Origin: JAHBVY01 sp964415255
GTDB taxonomy: Bacteria; Myxococcota_A; Polyangia; Polyangiales; Polyangiaceae
Assembly: GCA_964415255.1 (NCBI GenBank)
Contig: CAYQAC010000034.1
Span: 1 to 37,986 of the forward strand
DNA length: 37,986 nt
Direction: 5' to 3'
Below the pieces are notes generated by a model. It had not been told where the DNA came from, did no database searches, and worked only from the letters and a program-made list of their open reading frames with translations. The translations under genes were made by a program, and so were the position numbers. Positions 8,796 to 16,967 of the stretch are shown here, one piece after another (within the stretch, counting starts at the first letter, position 1; each line of letters starts with the position of its first letter).

Positions 8796-11260
8796 GCCCT
8801 CAAGGTGGCGCCCACCGCCTCGCCGGCGCGTGACACGGCGCGCGCGTGCGCTTCATCTACCTGCTTGTCGGTGAGCGTCTTAGCCGCGGCAGGGTCCGTA
8901 CGGGCCTTGGGATCGCGGTAGACCACGCGGAACGCCAAGGAGCGATGCCCGGCGGGGACGTCTCCCCCCGTGAAGCTGTCGAACAGCTCCACTGACTCAC
9001 ACAGCTCGCCCGCTGCCTCGCGGATGAGCCGCGTGACGTCGCCGGCGGGCGTGCGATCGGCCACCACCAACGCGACGTCGCGCGTCACCGCCGGCAGCTT
9101 CGGCACCGGTTGGTAGTGCGGCGCCTGCTCGCCCAGCGCCTCGAGCGCGCTCAGATCGAGCTCGAGCACCAGCGCCTCGGCGCCCAGATCGTAGGCGTCC
9201 AGCACATCCGGGTGCAGTGGCCCCAGGGTGCCCACCTGCGTGTCACCCAACAGCAGCGCCCCAGCGCCCCGTGGGTGCAGGTGCGCTGCGCCCGGAGCAT
9301 CCGCGGCGCTGACGACCTCCACCTCACGTCGCAGGGTGCGCTGGATGAGCTCCACCGCGAGCCCCTTCAGATCATACACGTCGTGGCGCTCTGGCTTTCC
9401 CGTGAGGTAACTGGGTCGCGGCCCCGCGAGCAGCGCGGCGAAGCTCGGGCGCTCCTCCGGTAGCGGCGCGTCGCTGATGAGGCGCGGCTGCGCCGGGCTG
9501 CCGGCGTAGCCTTTTGCGCTCGGGAGGAAGCGGGGCCCCACGGTGAACAGCCGCACCGTCTGCTCCCCGCGGCGCCGAGCGCGACCCAGGGCCTCAAGCA
9601 GCCCCGGGAGCAGGCTGGTGCGCAGCACGGAGCGCTCCTCGGACAGCGGGTTCAGCAGCGAGACGATGGGCAGCGGAGCTGACAAAGCGCTGAGATCGCG
9701 CGGCGCCACGAAGGCGTAAGTCACCGCCTCTGAGAGGCCCAACGCCGCCGCGTGGTGGGAGAATTCGCGGGTGAGGCCGCGCGGCCTGGGGGGCGCTGGG
9801 GTGATGGCGGGTAGCTCCGCGGGGATACGATCGAGCCCACGGACGCGCGCCACCTCCTCGATCAAGTCAGCCTCCCGCGTGACGTCGGGGCGGTGCGCGG
9901 CGCCTCGCAGGCGCGCCTGCTCCGCCTCGTGGTGCACGAGCTGGAAGCCGAGGCGGGTGAGCAGGGTGAGCGCCTCATCGAAGGGCACCGGGCAGCCGAG
10001 CAGCGCCTCAAGCCGGGCGTGGCGCAGGGTGATCTCGGGGAGCTCGGGTGACTCGCCCCGCGCGTGCAGCTGCCCGGGGACCACGCTGCCGCCCGCGAGC
10101 TCCGTGAGCTGCTGGGCGGCGCGGGTGAGCACCAGTGGCACTTGGCTGAAGTCCACCCCGCGCTCGAAGCGGTAGCTCGCCTCGGTGGAGAGCCCGTGCC
10201 GACGGCTGCTCCGGCGCACCCCGTGGGGCGTGAAGTAGGCGCACTCGAGCAGCACGTCTTGAGTTTCCGTGCGGATTTCAGTGTTCTCCCCGCCCATCAC
10301 CCCCGCCAGCGCCACCGGGCGCTGCGCGTCGCAGATCACGAGGTCGTCCGCCGTGAGCTGGCGCTCGGCGCCGTCCAAGGTGCGGAGCGGCTCACCCTCC
10401 GCGGCGCGGCGAATCACCACGCGGGGCCCCTCAAGTAAGGCGAGATCGAAGGCGTGCAGCGGGTGGCCATACTCAAGCAAGACCAGGTTCGTGACGTCGA
10501 CCACGTTGGAGATGGAGCGCACGCCGAGCGCCTCCAGCCGCCATCGCACCGGGAGCGGGCTCGGCGCCACCTTCACGCCCAGGATTAAGCTTGTGCCATA
10601 GTGAGGGCAACGGTCGGTCGCTTGGTTGTCCACCGACACCCGAGCCGTGAGCTCATCTGAAGGCGCCTCGGGCTCAAGCGCCTCGGGTTGCCACTCAAGG
10701 CCGTACAGCGCGGCCACCTCCCGCGCGACGCCGCGGTGACCCAACGCGTCGGGTCGGTTCGGCGTGATGCCAAACTCCAAGATCCAGTCCTGACAGCTCG
10801 GTAGCGCCTGTGGCAGCGGAGCGCCCACCTCGGTGCCAGACGGCAAGATCAGGATCCCCTCGGACTCCTCCGTGAGCCCGAGCTCCTCCTCACTGCACAG
10901 CATGCCGTGGCTGGTGACGCCGCCGATGTCCCGTGGGACAAGCGTGAGATCCTTCGCGGGCAGGTAGCTGCCGTTCTCCGCCAGCGCGACCAGCCCGCCC
11001 GGCGCCGGCACGTTGCTCGCGCCGCACACCACGGTCAGCTCGCGGTCGCCGAGCGAGACGGTGACCAGCCGGAGCTTGTCGCGGCTGGGGTGCGGCTCAA
11101 TCGCCCGCACCTCGGCCACGCGGATGGCCTCCAGCCCTGCACCAAAGCGGGCGATGCCCTCGAGCTCGAGCCCCGCCTCGGTCAGGCGATCGCCCAGGGC
11201 CTGGGCGGTGGTGTCGAGCGCCGGCAGCAGCTCTTTCAGCCAGTTCAGCGAGATCCGCAT
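8792..11260 (-). CDS. pheT: phenylalanine-tRNA ligase beta subunit
   Basis: 822 aa, normal for the bacterial beta subunit (EC 6.1.1.20), which pairs with PheS to charge tRNA-Phe. The N-terminus MRISLNWLKELLP is diagnostic. The EMAP-II-like tRNA-binding domain covers about 39-150 (VAEVRAIEPHPSRDKLRLVTV), the B3/4 region about 210-380, the B5 domain about 400-475, and the C-terminal FDX-ACB domain about 720-822 (LPAVTRDVALVVADRTPAGDV). pheS, usually the immediate upstream neighbour, is not present: the 520 bp upstream are non-coding on this strand. The downstream gene overlaps by 4 bp. The catalytic site sits in PheS, so this subunit must find its partner from another locus. Identity is certain from motifs and length. 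Confidence 0.97.
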   Translation of the reverse strand: MRISLNWLKELLPALDTTAQALGDRLTEAGLELEGIARFGAGLEAIRVAEVRAIEPHPSRDKLRLVTVSLGDRELTVVCGASNVPAPGGLVALAENGSYLPAKDLTLVPRDIGGVTSHGMLCSEEELGLTEESEGILILPSGTEVGAPLPQALPSCQDWILEFGITPNRPDALGHRGVAREVAALYGLEWQPEALEPEAPSDELTARVSVDNQATDRCPHYGTSLILGVKVAPSPLPVRWRLEALGVRSISNVVDVTNLVLLEYGHPLHAFDLALLEGPRVVIRRAAEGEPLRTLDGAERQLTADDLVICDAQRPVALAGVMGGENTEIRTETQDVLLECAYFTPHGVRRSSRRHGLSTEASYRFERGVDFSQVPLVLTRAAQQLTELAGGSVVPGQLHARGESPELPEITLRHARLEALLGCPVPFDEALTLLTRLGFQLVHHEAEQARLRGAAHRPDVTREADLIEEVARVRGLDRIPAELPAITPAPPRPRGLTREFSHHAAALGLSEAVTYAFVAPRDLSALSAPLPIVSLLNPLSEERSVLRTSLLPGLLEALGRARRRGEQTVRLFTVGPRFLPSAKGYAGSPAQPRLISDAPLPEERPSFAALLAGPRPSYLTGKPERHDVYDLKGLAVELIQRTLRREVEVVSAADAPGAAHLHPRGAGALLLGDTQVGTLGPLHPDVLDAYDLGAEALVLELDLSALEALGEQAPHYQPVPKLPAVTRDVALVVADRTPAGDVTRLIREAAGELCESVELFDSFTGGDVPAGHRSLAFRVVYRDPKARTDPAAAKTLTDKQVDEAHARAVSRAGEAVGATLRA

Positions 11261-11566
11261 CAGGGCCGCCCTTTAGCACGGCCGTGGCGCGCCGACCGCG
11301 GGTTGAACGCGTCTTCGGCGGCCAGCGGGAATAGTCGGACGAACCATGGGTTCTGAGCGCCGGGCCGCTCACGGCCCGCGTGAAAGCCAAGTTGACAGCG
11401 GAAGCCTCGCCGCTAGGATGCCGCCGCCTCGGTGCCGGCCCCCCTCTCCCTCGGGTCTGGCACCTGCTCGGGGTGTCGCTTCTGGCAGGCAGCGGCGCCG
11501 TTGTGGAGCCCCCCCTAGGGGACGCTCACAACGCCCGGAGGCCCCTCTGAGTGGAGTGCATAGCCG
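11261..11566. other. divergent spacer between pheT and the ABC operon
   Basis: No gene-like frame is seen. It carries the near-consensus plus-strand promoter at 11392-11419. For pheT, a TAAAGG on the minus strand lies 9 nt before the start codon and could be a -10 element, without a clear -35. The rest shows nothing I can interpret. Confidence 0.5.
11392..11419 (+). promoter_or_regulatory. sigma-70-type promoter of the ABC operon
   Basis: A perfect -35 TTGACA (11392-11397), a 16-bp spacer and TAGGAT (11414-11419) form the best housekeeping promoter in the window. The predicted transcription start near 11426 would give a leader of about 350 nt before the ATPase gene at 11782, containing the hairpin array at 11651-11740. 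Confidence 0.7.
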
Positions 11567-11785
11567 ATGAGTGACTCACCAAACCCCAGCCCCCCTGACC
11601 ATCGCCTGGTCGGTGGTCAAGGCGTGGTCGGGCTTGGGTTTGGCAGTGCGTTGTTAGATGTGCGCGCCTTCAGGCGCTCGCTGTTAGGTGTGCGCGCCCT
11701 GAGGCGCTCGCTGTTAGATGTACGCGCCGCGAGGCGCTCAAGTACTCAGGGGGCAGCCCTCCCTGAGCGCAAGGAGGTCGGATGA
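11567..11785 (+). CDS. possible small leader ORF (72 aa)
   Basis: An ATG frame inside the ABC-operon leader whose TGA overlaps the ATPase start (ATGA, 11782-11785). That arrangement would suit translational coupling. Against it, the frame has no ribosome site, and the middle of the peptide is three near-identical decapeptides (LLDVRAxRRS-like) that simply translate the 30-bp hairpin repeat. The Arg-rich composition and lack of relatives I recognise make it more likely non-coding. Listed because the stop/start overlap is exact and the repeat length keeps the frame open. Confidence 0.2.
   Translation: MSDSPNPSPPDHRLVGGQGVVGLGFGSALLDVRAFRRSLLGVRALRRSLLDVRAARRSSTQGAALPERKEVG
11651..11740 (+). 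repeat. three 30-bp tandem repeats, each a tetraloop hairpin
   Basis: Units 11651-11680, 11681-11710 and 11711-11740 share TGTTAGATGT followed by GCGCC-NNNN-GGCGC. The stems are identical, while the loops differ (TTCA, CTGA, GCGA). The array lies in the leader of the ABC operon, ending 41 bp before its ATPase gene. A related array lies at 30684-30773. Confidence 0.8.
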
Positions 11786-12987
11786 CAACCGACGTGATGA
11801 TCGAGGCCAAGTCGCTGGGGAAGCGGTTTGGTCAGCTCAAAGCACTAGATAAAGTCAGCTTTCAGGTCAGGCGGGGTGAAGTGGTGGGTTTCTTGGGGCC
11901 GAACGGCGCCGGGAAGTCGACCACGATGCGCATCCTGACTTGCTTCATCTCACCCACGAACGGCTCGGCCAAGGTGCACGGCATCGACGTGTTCGATGAC
12001 CCGCTCGCGGTGCGCCAGAAGATCGGCTACCTGCCGCAGCGGGCGCCGCTCTACACCGACATGACGGTGTGGGATTACCTCGAGTTCACCTCGCGCATCC
12101 GCGGCGTGGACGCCGCCAGCTTCACCCATCGGCTGAAGCAGGTGGTGGAGGTGTGCGGCCTGGCGCAGGTGCTGGGCAAGGACATCGGGACTTTATCCCA
12201 TGGTTATCGGCAGCGCGTGGGCTTAGGCCAGGCGCTGATCCACGACCCGCCGATCTTGATTTTGGATGAGCCCACGGCCGATCTCGATCCGAACGAGAAG
12301 GCGGAGCTCCTCAAGTACATCAAGCGCATCGGGAAGGATCGCACCATCCTCCTCAGCACCCACAACCTGCATGAGGTGGAGGAGGCCTGCGCTCGCGCCA
12401 TCATCGTGAGCAAGGGCCGCGTGGTGGCTGACGGCGTGCTCGATGACATCCGCGCTGGGCAGGGGCAGGTCCGCTACACGGTGACGATCGACGAGCAGCA
12501 GGCGCTGCGCGGCAGCGCGCCCAAGGCGGCGCAGGTGCTGGCGGCGCTCCAGGGGCTCAAGGAGGCGAGCGGGGTGCGTGAGCTCCCCACGGACGAGCGG
12601 GCTCACCGCTTCGAGGTGCTCAGCTCCGATCGCGTCGACTTACGCGCTGACCTGTTCAAGGTCGCCTTCGAGCAGGGGTGGCTGCTCTTGGAGCTGCGGC
12701 GTGATGCGCAGAGCCTCGACATGGTGTTCCGTAACCTGACGAAGGGTGACGAGGCCAAGGACCGCGGTCGCAAGCTGGACGACGCCGCGGAGGACCGCCG
12801 CTCAGAGCCTGGTGAAGAGGACGAGGACGATGACACTCCGGGCAGTGATCCGCAGGGCGGCGAGTCAGAGGACGACGACGACGACGATGACGATGACGAG
12901 TCAGAGGACGACGACGAGGAGTCGGACGACGATGACGACGATGACGATGACGACGACGACGACGACGACAAGAAGGAGCGAGCCTGA
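11782..12987 (+). CDS. ABC transporter ATP-binding protein, GldA-like, with acidic tail
   Basis: 401 aa. Start fixed by a strong ribosome site AAGGAGG (11771-11777). Residues 1-235 are a complete ABC ATPase: Walker A GPNGAGKS at 39-46, signature LSHGYRQRVGL, Walker B ILILDEPTADLDP and the switch His in STHNLHEVEEA. The GYRQR form of the signature is typical of the GldA/ABC-2 export group. Residues about 236-330 are the regulatory domain common in that group. The last about 70 residues are almost entirely Asp, Glu and Ser, encoded by a GAC/GAT tract, and end in KKERA; this tail is not part of the family. The stop overlaps the next gene's ATG (TGATG). It should energise the permease encoded immediately downstream. 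Substrate unknown. Confidence 0.93.
   Translation: MTTDVMIEAKSLGKRFGQLKALDKVSFQVRRGEVVGFLGPNGAGKSTTMRILTCFISPTNGSAKVHGIDVFDDPLAVRQKIGYLPQRAPLYTDMTVWDYLEFTSRIRGVDAASFTHRLKQVVEVCGLAQVLGKDIGTLSHGYRQRVGLGQALIHDPPILILDEPTADLDPNEKAELLKYIKRIGKDRTILLSTHNLHEVEEACARAIIVSKGRVVADGVLDDIRAGQGQVRYTVTIDEQQALRGSAPKAAQVLAALQGLKEASGVRELPTDERAHRFEVLSSDRVDLRADLFKVAFEQGWLLLELRRDAQSLDMVFRNLTKGDEAKDRGRKLDDAAEDRRSEPGEEDEDDDTPGSDPQGGESEDDDDDDDDDESEDDDEESDDDDDDDDDDDDDDDKKERA
12871..12969. repeat. GAC/GAT trinucleotide tract
   Basis: About 100 bp made almost wholly of GAC, GAT, GAG and GAA codons, encoding the acidic tail of the ATPase. Slippage would change tail length in frame rather than switch the gene off. Confidence 0.85.
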
Positions 12988-13724
12988 TGAACGCGCTGCT
13001 GACCATCGCGCGGCGTGAGTTCCGGTCTTACTGGGACTCGCCGCTGGCGTACGTCGTGATGTGCCTGGGTTTCCTGGCGCTTGGGGTTGTGTTCTTCACC
13101 AACGTGTCGGGCCAAGGCTTCTGGCAGGTGGATCGCGCCACGCTCCAAGGCCTGTTCGAGTTCGCGCCTATTGGGATGATCGTCCTGGTGCCGGTCATCA
13201 CCATGAGGCTGATGGCCGAGGAGCGCAGCTCCGGCACCTTGGAGATGCTGATCACGCTCCCGGTGCGCGACAGCGAGGTGATCTTGGGGAAGTACCTGGG
13301 GGCGCTCGGGCTGGTGCTCGTGCTGGTGGTCTCCACCCTCATCTACCCAATCGCCATGTTCAAGTGGCCATGGAACCTGGGGGCGATCGATCTGAACCCA
13401 GTGTTCAGCGCTTACTTCGGCCTGGTGCTCTACTGCTCCGCCGCGGTCAGCCTGGGGCTGCTCATCAGCTCGCTCACGAACTCTCAGGCGATCGCCTTCT
13501 TCCTGACCCTGCTGATCTTGGCGGCGCTCTGGATTTTGGGGGTCGGCGCGGAGCACACGACCGGCACCCTGAGCGAGATCTTGGCCTACGCCAGCACCCG
13601 CTCGCGGCTCGAGGGCTTCACCAAGGGTGTCATAGACACCCGCGACATCGTCTTCTTCCTCAGCATCACGGTGCTGTGCCTTGTCTTCTCTTTCCGCGCC
13701 CTTGAGCGGCGCAGGTGGGCTTGA
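12987..13724 (+). CDS. ABC-2 type permease, GldF-like
   Basis: 245 aa with about six hydrophobic helices (for example YVVMCLGFLALGVVFF, LVLVLVVSTLIYPIAMF, AIAFFLTLLILAALWIL, IVFFLSITVLCLVFSF). The N-terminal NALLTIARREFRSYWDSPLAYVV and the cytoplasmic MRLMAEERSSGTLEMLITLPVRDSEVILGKY are hallmarks of the ABC-2/GldF permease family, where this amphipathic segment contacts the ATPase. ATG overlaps the ATPase stop by one base. The downstream GldG-like gene follows after 3 bp. In Bacteroidetes, GldA-GldF-GldG are required for gliding; in other phyla the same trio is widespread without assigned substrate, so a motility role here is not established. Confidence 0.93.
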   Translation: MNALLTIARREFRSYWDSPLAYVVMCLGFLALGVVFFTNVSGQGFWQVDRATLQGLFEFAPIGMIVLVPVITMRLMAEERSSGTLEMLITLPVRDSEVILGKYLGALGLVLVLVVSTLIYPIAMFKWPWNLGAIDLNPVFSAYFGLVLYCSAAVSLGLLISSLTNSQAIAFFLTLLILAALWILGVGAEHTTGTLSEILAYASTRSRLEGFTKGVIDTRDIVFFLSITVLCLVFSFRALERRRWA

Positions 13725-13727
13725 GCC

Positions 13728-15590
13728 ATGAGTACGCAGGACAATCGGCGTAAAGCCGCGACCCAGACTGGGCTCTACCTGATCGTCGTGACCGCCATCT
13801 TGGTGGTGGCGAATGTGTTCAGTTCGACTGCCTATTGGCAGAAGGACGTCACCAAGAACGAGCGGTACACCCTGAGTGAGGGCTCGGGCCGCCTGGTGCA
13901 GAGCCTCAAGGGGCCGGTCCAGGTGGACGCCTACGTGACGCGCGGCCTCGCGAGCCTGGACACCTACGTTCGTGACCTCACCGAGCTGCTCAAGCAGTAC
14001 GAGCAGAAGGGTGGCAAGAACTTCAAGTTCACCCTCATTGAGGCCAAGACGGACGAGCAGAAGCAGACGGCCAAGGAGGAGGGCCTCCAGGACATGCCGT
14101 TCGCTGAGCTCAGCCAGACTGAGGGGCAGTCAGCGGCGATCACGCAGGGCTACATGGGCCTGGTGTTCAAGTACGGCAGCAACAAGCTCGTGATCCCGGC
14201 GCTGGACACCCGGCGGGTGGATGGCCTCGAGTTCTGGATCAGCAACAAGATCCGGGAGATCCGCGATAGCACTGACAAGAACGAGTACAAGTTCGCGGTC
14301 ATCACCGGGAAAGATGAGCTGAAGCTCGGGGACACCAACCTCATCCCGCGCCAGCAGGGCCAGCAGAGCCCGAGCATGCAGCAGATCCTCTCGAGCGCGT
14401 TCCCCTTCTACAAGTTCGAGGAGCTCGACCTGAAGGATGGGGAGACTGAGATCGATCCCGAGCTTCGTGGTGTGATCATCACGCAGCCACGCAAGGACTA
14501 CACCGAGAAGGAGCTCCGCCGCATCGATCAGTTCCTGATGCGCGGCGGCAAATCGCTCGTTGTTTGGGCCTCAGCGGTGGACATCAAGCCGAACGACGCC
14601 TCCATGAGCGCGACGCTCAACCTGCACGGGCTCGACAAGCTGCTCGAGGGCTATGGCGTGAAGATGAACAAGGACGCGGTGTTCGATCACGCGGCCCAGT
14701 TCCGCCTCCCCATCCTCACCCAGAGCGGCATCGCGGCGATCGGTCATCCGGGCATCGTGCACGCCATCAATGAGGACGACTCGGATGAGGCGAGCAACAT
14801 GCTCGACGCCTCGTTCCCCGCCTTCTTCCGCATGGCAGAGATGGCCTTCCCCTACCCCTCGAGCCTCGAGGTGTTGAAGGACAAGCAGCCAGGCGCGAGC
14901 TTCACCACGGTGGCGCGCACCTCAAGCGACGCCTCGGTGACCACCAGCGAGACAGTGGACATGGCGCTGTTCAGCGCGGCTGGGCTGAAGAAGTGGACCG
15001 CCGAGGGCGATCTCAAGCGCTTCACCATTGGCGTGGCGGTGGAGGCAGAGCCAGGCAAGGGCAAGCTCAAGGCGGCCCTCGGCGCGGGCGACGGCATCGA
15101 GATGGCGGCTGAGACCGAGGACGCGCGTATCTTGGTGGTGAGCTCGAGCCAGTTCATCACCAACCCCTTCGCCTACTCGGGCAACGGCCCCGAGATGGGC
15201 GGTCAGTTCGCGATGTTCGGTGGCATGGGCGGGGACCCGCAGCTGCAGCAGGTGGCGCAGCCTTACGCTCAGCGTTACCTCACGAGCACCATCCTCAGCA
15301 TCAAGAACACGCTCGATTGGATGAGCGGCGACGCGGACCTCTTGGCGGCCAGCGCCAAGCTGATGGGCGATCCGAACATCAGCTACAAGGACGCGAACGT
15401 CGAGAGCATCAAGCCGACCGACGACGAGGAGACTCAGAAGTCCAAGGCGAAGAAGAACAACGACGCGCGGAGCACCCTCCAGGTGACGGTGCAGTCCACG
15501 CTGATCTTCGGCATGCCGCTGTTCTTCATGGCGTTCGGCTTGATCCGTTGGCAGCGTCGCAGCTCGCGGCGCGACTCGCTGAAGATCTGA
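13728..15590 (+). CDS. GldG-like ABC transporter auxiliary protein
   Basis: 620 aa. One N-terminal membrane helix (about 17-37, LYLIVVTAILVVANVFSS) precedes a large extracytoplasmic region. A C-terminal helix (about 590-610, LIFGMPLFFMAFGLIRW) ends in a basic tail. The DVTKNERYTLSEGSGRLVQSL segment followed by VQVDAYVT and a beta-alpha domain is the signature start of the GldG / ABC_transp_aux family, whose folds resemble ligand-binding domains. The region at 470-500 is Gly/Met-rich and probably a flexible loop. It is directly downstream of the permease and should be part of the same membrane complex. Function inferred from family and operon position only. Confidence 0.9.
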   Translation: MSTQDNRRKAATQTGLYLIVVTAILVVANVFSSTAYWQKDVTKNERYTLSEGSGRLVQSLKGPVQVDAYVTRGLASLDTYVRDLTELLKQYEQKGGKNFKFTLIEAKTDEQKQTAKEEGLQDMPFAELSQTEGQSAAITQGYMGLVFKYGSNKLVIPALDTRRVDGLEFWISNKIREIRDSTDKNEYKFAVITGKDELKLGDTNLIPRQQGQQSPSMQQILSSAFPFYKFEELDLKDGETEIDPELRGVIITQPRKDYTEKELRRIDQFLMRGGKSLVVWASAVDIKPNDASMSATLNLHGLDKLLEGYGVKMNKDAVFDHAAQFRLPILTQSGIAAIGHPGIVHAINEDDSDEASNMLDASFPAFFRMAEMAFPYPSSLEVLKDKQPGASFTTVARTSSDASVTTSETVDMALFSAAGLKKWTAEGDLKRFTIGVAVEAEPGKGKLKAALGAGDGIEMAAETEDARILVVSSSQFITNPFAYSGNGPEMGGQFAMFGGMGGDPQLQQVAQPYAQRYLTSTILSIKNTLDWMSGDADLLAASAKLMGDPNISYKDANVESIKPTDDEETQKSKAKKNNDARSTLQVTVQSTLIFGMPLFFMAFGLIRWQRRSSRRDSLKI

Positions 15591-15634
15591 GCACCTCGAC
15601 GCGCGGCTTGGTCAAGCGGCCGCCGCGCGTCACC

Positions 15635-15658
15635 GGGGGAGCCTCGGCGGGCTCCCCC
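15635..15658 (+). terminator. hairpin within the ABC operon
   Basis: A 9-bp stem (GGGGGAGCC, 15635-15643, with 15650-15658) and a 6-nt loop lie in the 150-bp gap between the GldG-like and DUF4340 genes. There is no T-run. It may partly terminate, or protect the upstream mRNA and lower expression of the last gene. Confidence 0.4.
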
Positions 15659-15740
15659 CCCACGCCGGGCGTGACCCGCACTGACTGATCAACACACTAC
15701 CTCGCTCGTTGACGGCGAGCCGCAGAGAGAGACGAAGACG

Positions 15741-16823
15741 ATGGCGATGAGCACCGAGACCAGGCTCTATGTTGCGGTAGGCGTCCTGGCCGTCCTGGGC
15801 GGCGGCCTCTACCTCCAGATGAAGGGCAACAAGGAGGAGGCGACCAAGTACACCCAGGAGGGCCGCGCGGCGGAGCTGCCAGACGTGAGCTTCACCGAGG
15901 ACACCCTCGGTAAGGTCGACAAAATCGTGGTGACCAAGGCAGCTGATGGTGACGGCGGCGCGGCGACCGAGGTCGAGCTGAGCAAGGAGGGGGAGAGCTG
16001 GAAGGTCACGAAGCCTGTCAGCTACGCGGCGAACCAAGCCAACGTGAAGGCGCTGCTCGACGCCATGAAGCGCCTCAAGACGTCTGAGGTCATCAGCGAG
16101 GGCGCGGACCAATACGAGCGCTTCGGTGTGGCCGACGGCAAGGGCCTCCACGTGGTGATCTCGGCTGGCGGTGAGACGAAGGCGGACCTTCGCTTCGGCG
16201 AGGGGGGCAGCCGCGGTCAGATGGCGCGCATCGGCGGACAAGAGGGCGTCTACACCATCAAGAACTACTCAAGCTTCACCTTCGATCGGGACATGAAGGG
16301 CTGGCGCGACCTCGCGATCTTGAAGTTTGAGGAGCCTGACGTAGAGTCAGTGGAGCTGACGAACGAGCACGGTGAGTACAGCTTCGTGAAGGCGAGCGGC
16401 GCCTGGACGGTGAAGTACAAGAAGCCCAAGGCGCTAGCCGCCGGGAAGATTGACGGCTTTGAGCCGACCAAGGTGGACGAGCTGCTGCGCGCTTACAAGG
16501 CGCTGAACGCGGCGGATTTCGGCGATGGTAAGCAGGCGTCGGAGGTGGGGCTCGACCCAGCGCGCGCGACGCTCACCTTGAAGCAGAAGGACGGCAAGCC
16601 GGCCCTGGTCATCGCCGTAGGCAGCCAGGCGGACGGCAGCAACGTGTGGCTTAAGGCGAGCGTCAGCGATCAGATCTTCCAGATCAGCTCCTGGGCCGCC
16701 GAGTGGGCCACCGCGGAGCCCACCAAGTTCACCGGCGCCAAGGCTGAGGGCGGCGGCGAGCCGGCGCCCATGGGGCTGCCAGAGGGCTTCGATCTTGAGG
16801 CGCTGGGCGGCATGGGCCACTGA
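15741..16823 (+). CDS. DUF4340 membrane-anchored protein
   Basis: 360 aa, ATG after AGAGAGAGACGAAGACG, a purine-rich ribosome site. A single N-terminal helix (about 9-25, LYVAVGVLAVLGGGLYLQM) anchors a soluble domain. The body shows the repeated beta pattern of DUF4340 proteins: KVDKIVVTK, SWKVTKPVSYAAN, VKALLDAMKRLKTSEVI, followed by YERFGVADGKGLHVVI and VYTIKNYSSFTFDRDMKGWRDL. DUF4340 genes commonly follow GldF/GldG-type genes, so this is probably the fourth component of the ABC system. The protein ends in a Gly/Pro-rich tail. Molecular role unknown; location is probably periplasmic, tethered to the inner membrane. Confidence 0.88.
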   Translation: MAMSTETRLYVAVGVLAVLGGGLYLQMKGNKEEATKYTQEGRAAELPDVSFTEDTLGKVDKIVVTKAADGDGGAATEVELSKEGESWKVTKPVSYAANQANVKALLDAMKRLKTSEVISEGADQYERFGVADGKGLHVVISAGGETKADLRFGEGGSRGQMARIGGQEGVYTIKNYSSFTFDRDMKGWRDLAILKFEEPDVESVELTNEHGEYSFVKASGAWTVKYKKPKALAAGKIDGFEPTKVDELLRAYKALNAADFGDGKQASEVGLDPARATLTLKQKDGKPALVIAVGSQADGSNVWLKASVSDQIFQISSWAAEWATAEPTKFTGAKAEGGGEPAPMGLPEGFDLEALGGMGH

Positions 16824-16855
16824 GGCGATCCCTTAGGTGACATTGCCGCGCGGAT

Positions 16856-16890
16856 AATCACCGCGCAGGCGGCGCGAATCACCGCGCAGG
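16856..16890. repeat. 14-bp direct repeat
   Basis: AATCACCGCGCAGG occurs at 16856-16869 and 16877-16890, 21 bp apart, in the gap between the DUF4340 gene and the convergent FliP/SctR-like gene. No function is apparent. Confidence 0.6.
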
Positions 16891-16911
16891 GATTGGCGGC
16901 AGATTTCAGAT

Positions 16912-16939
16912 GTAGGGGCGCAGCATGCTGCGCCCCTAC
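16912..16939. repeat. 28-bp perfect REP-type palindrome
   Basis: A perfect palindrome starting GTAGGGGCG and ending CGCCCCTAC with CAGCATGCTG in the middle, followed by GGCGTTTTG. It sits between convergent genes and could end transcription from both sides. Its outer part matches the palindrome at 103-123, and such GTAGGGGCG-type palindromes occur as REP elements in many bacteria. Confidence 0.8.
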
Positions 16940-16967
16940 GGCGTTTTGTCGTTGGTCCGCGCCGCCG

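Noticed and set aside
12603..13556. Minus-strand frame of 317 codons with a poly-Ser run
   Set aside because: The poly-Ser is the antisense of the GAC/GAT tract; both plus-strand genes there are well supported.
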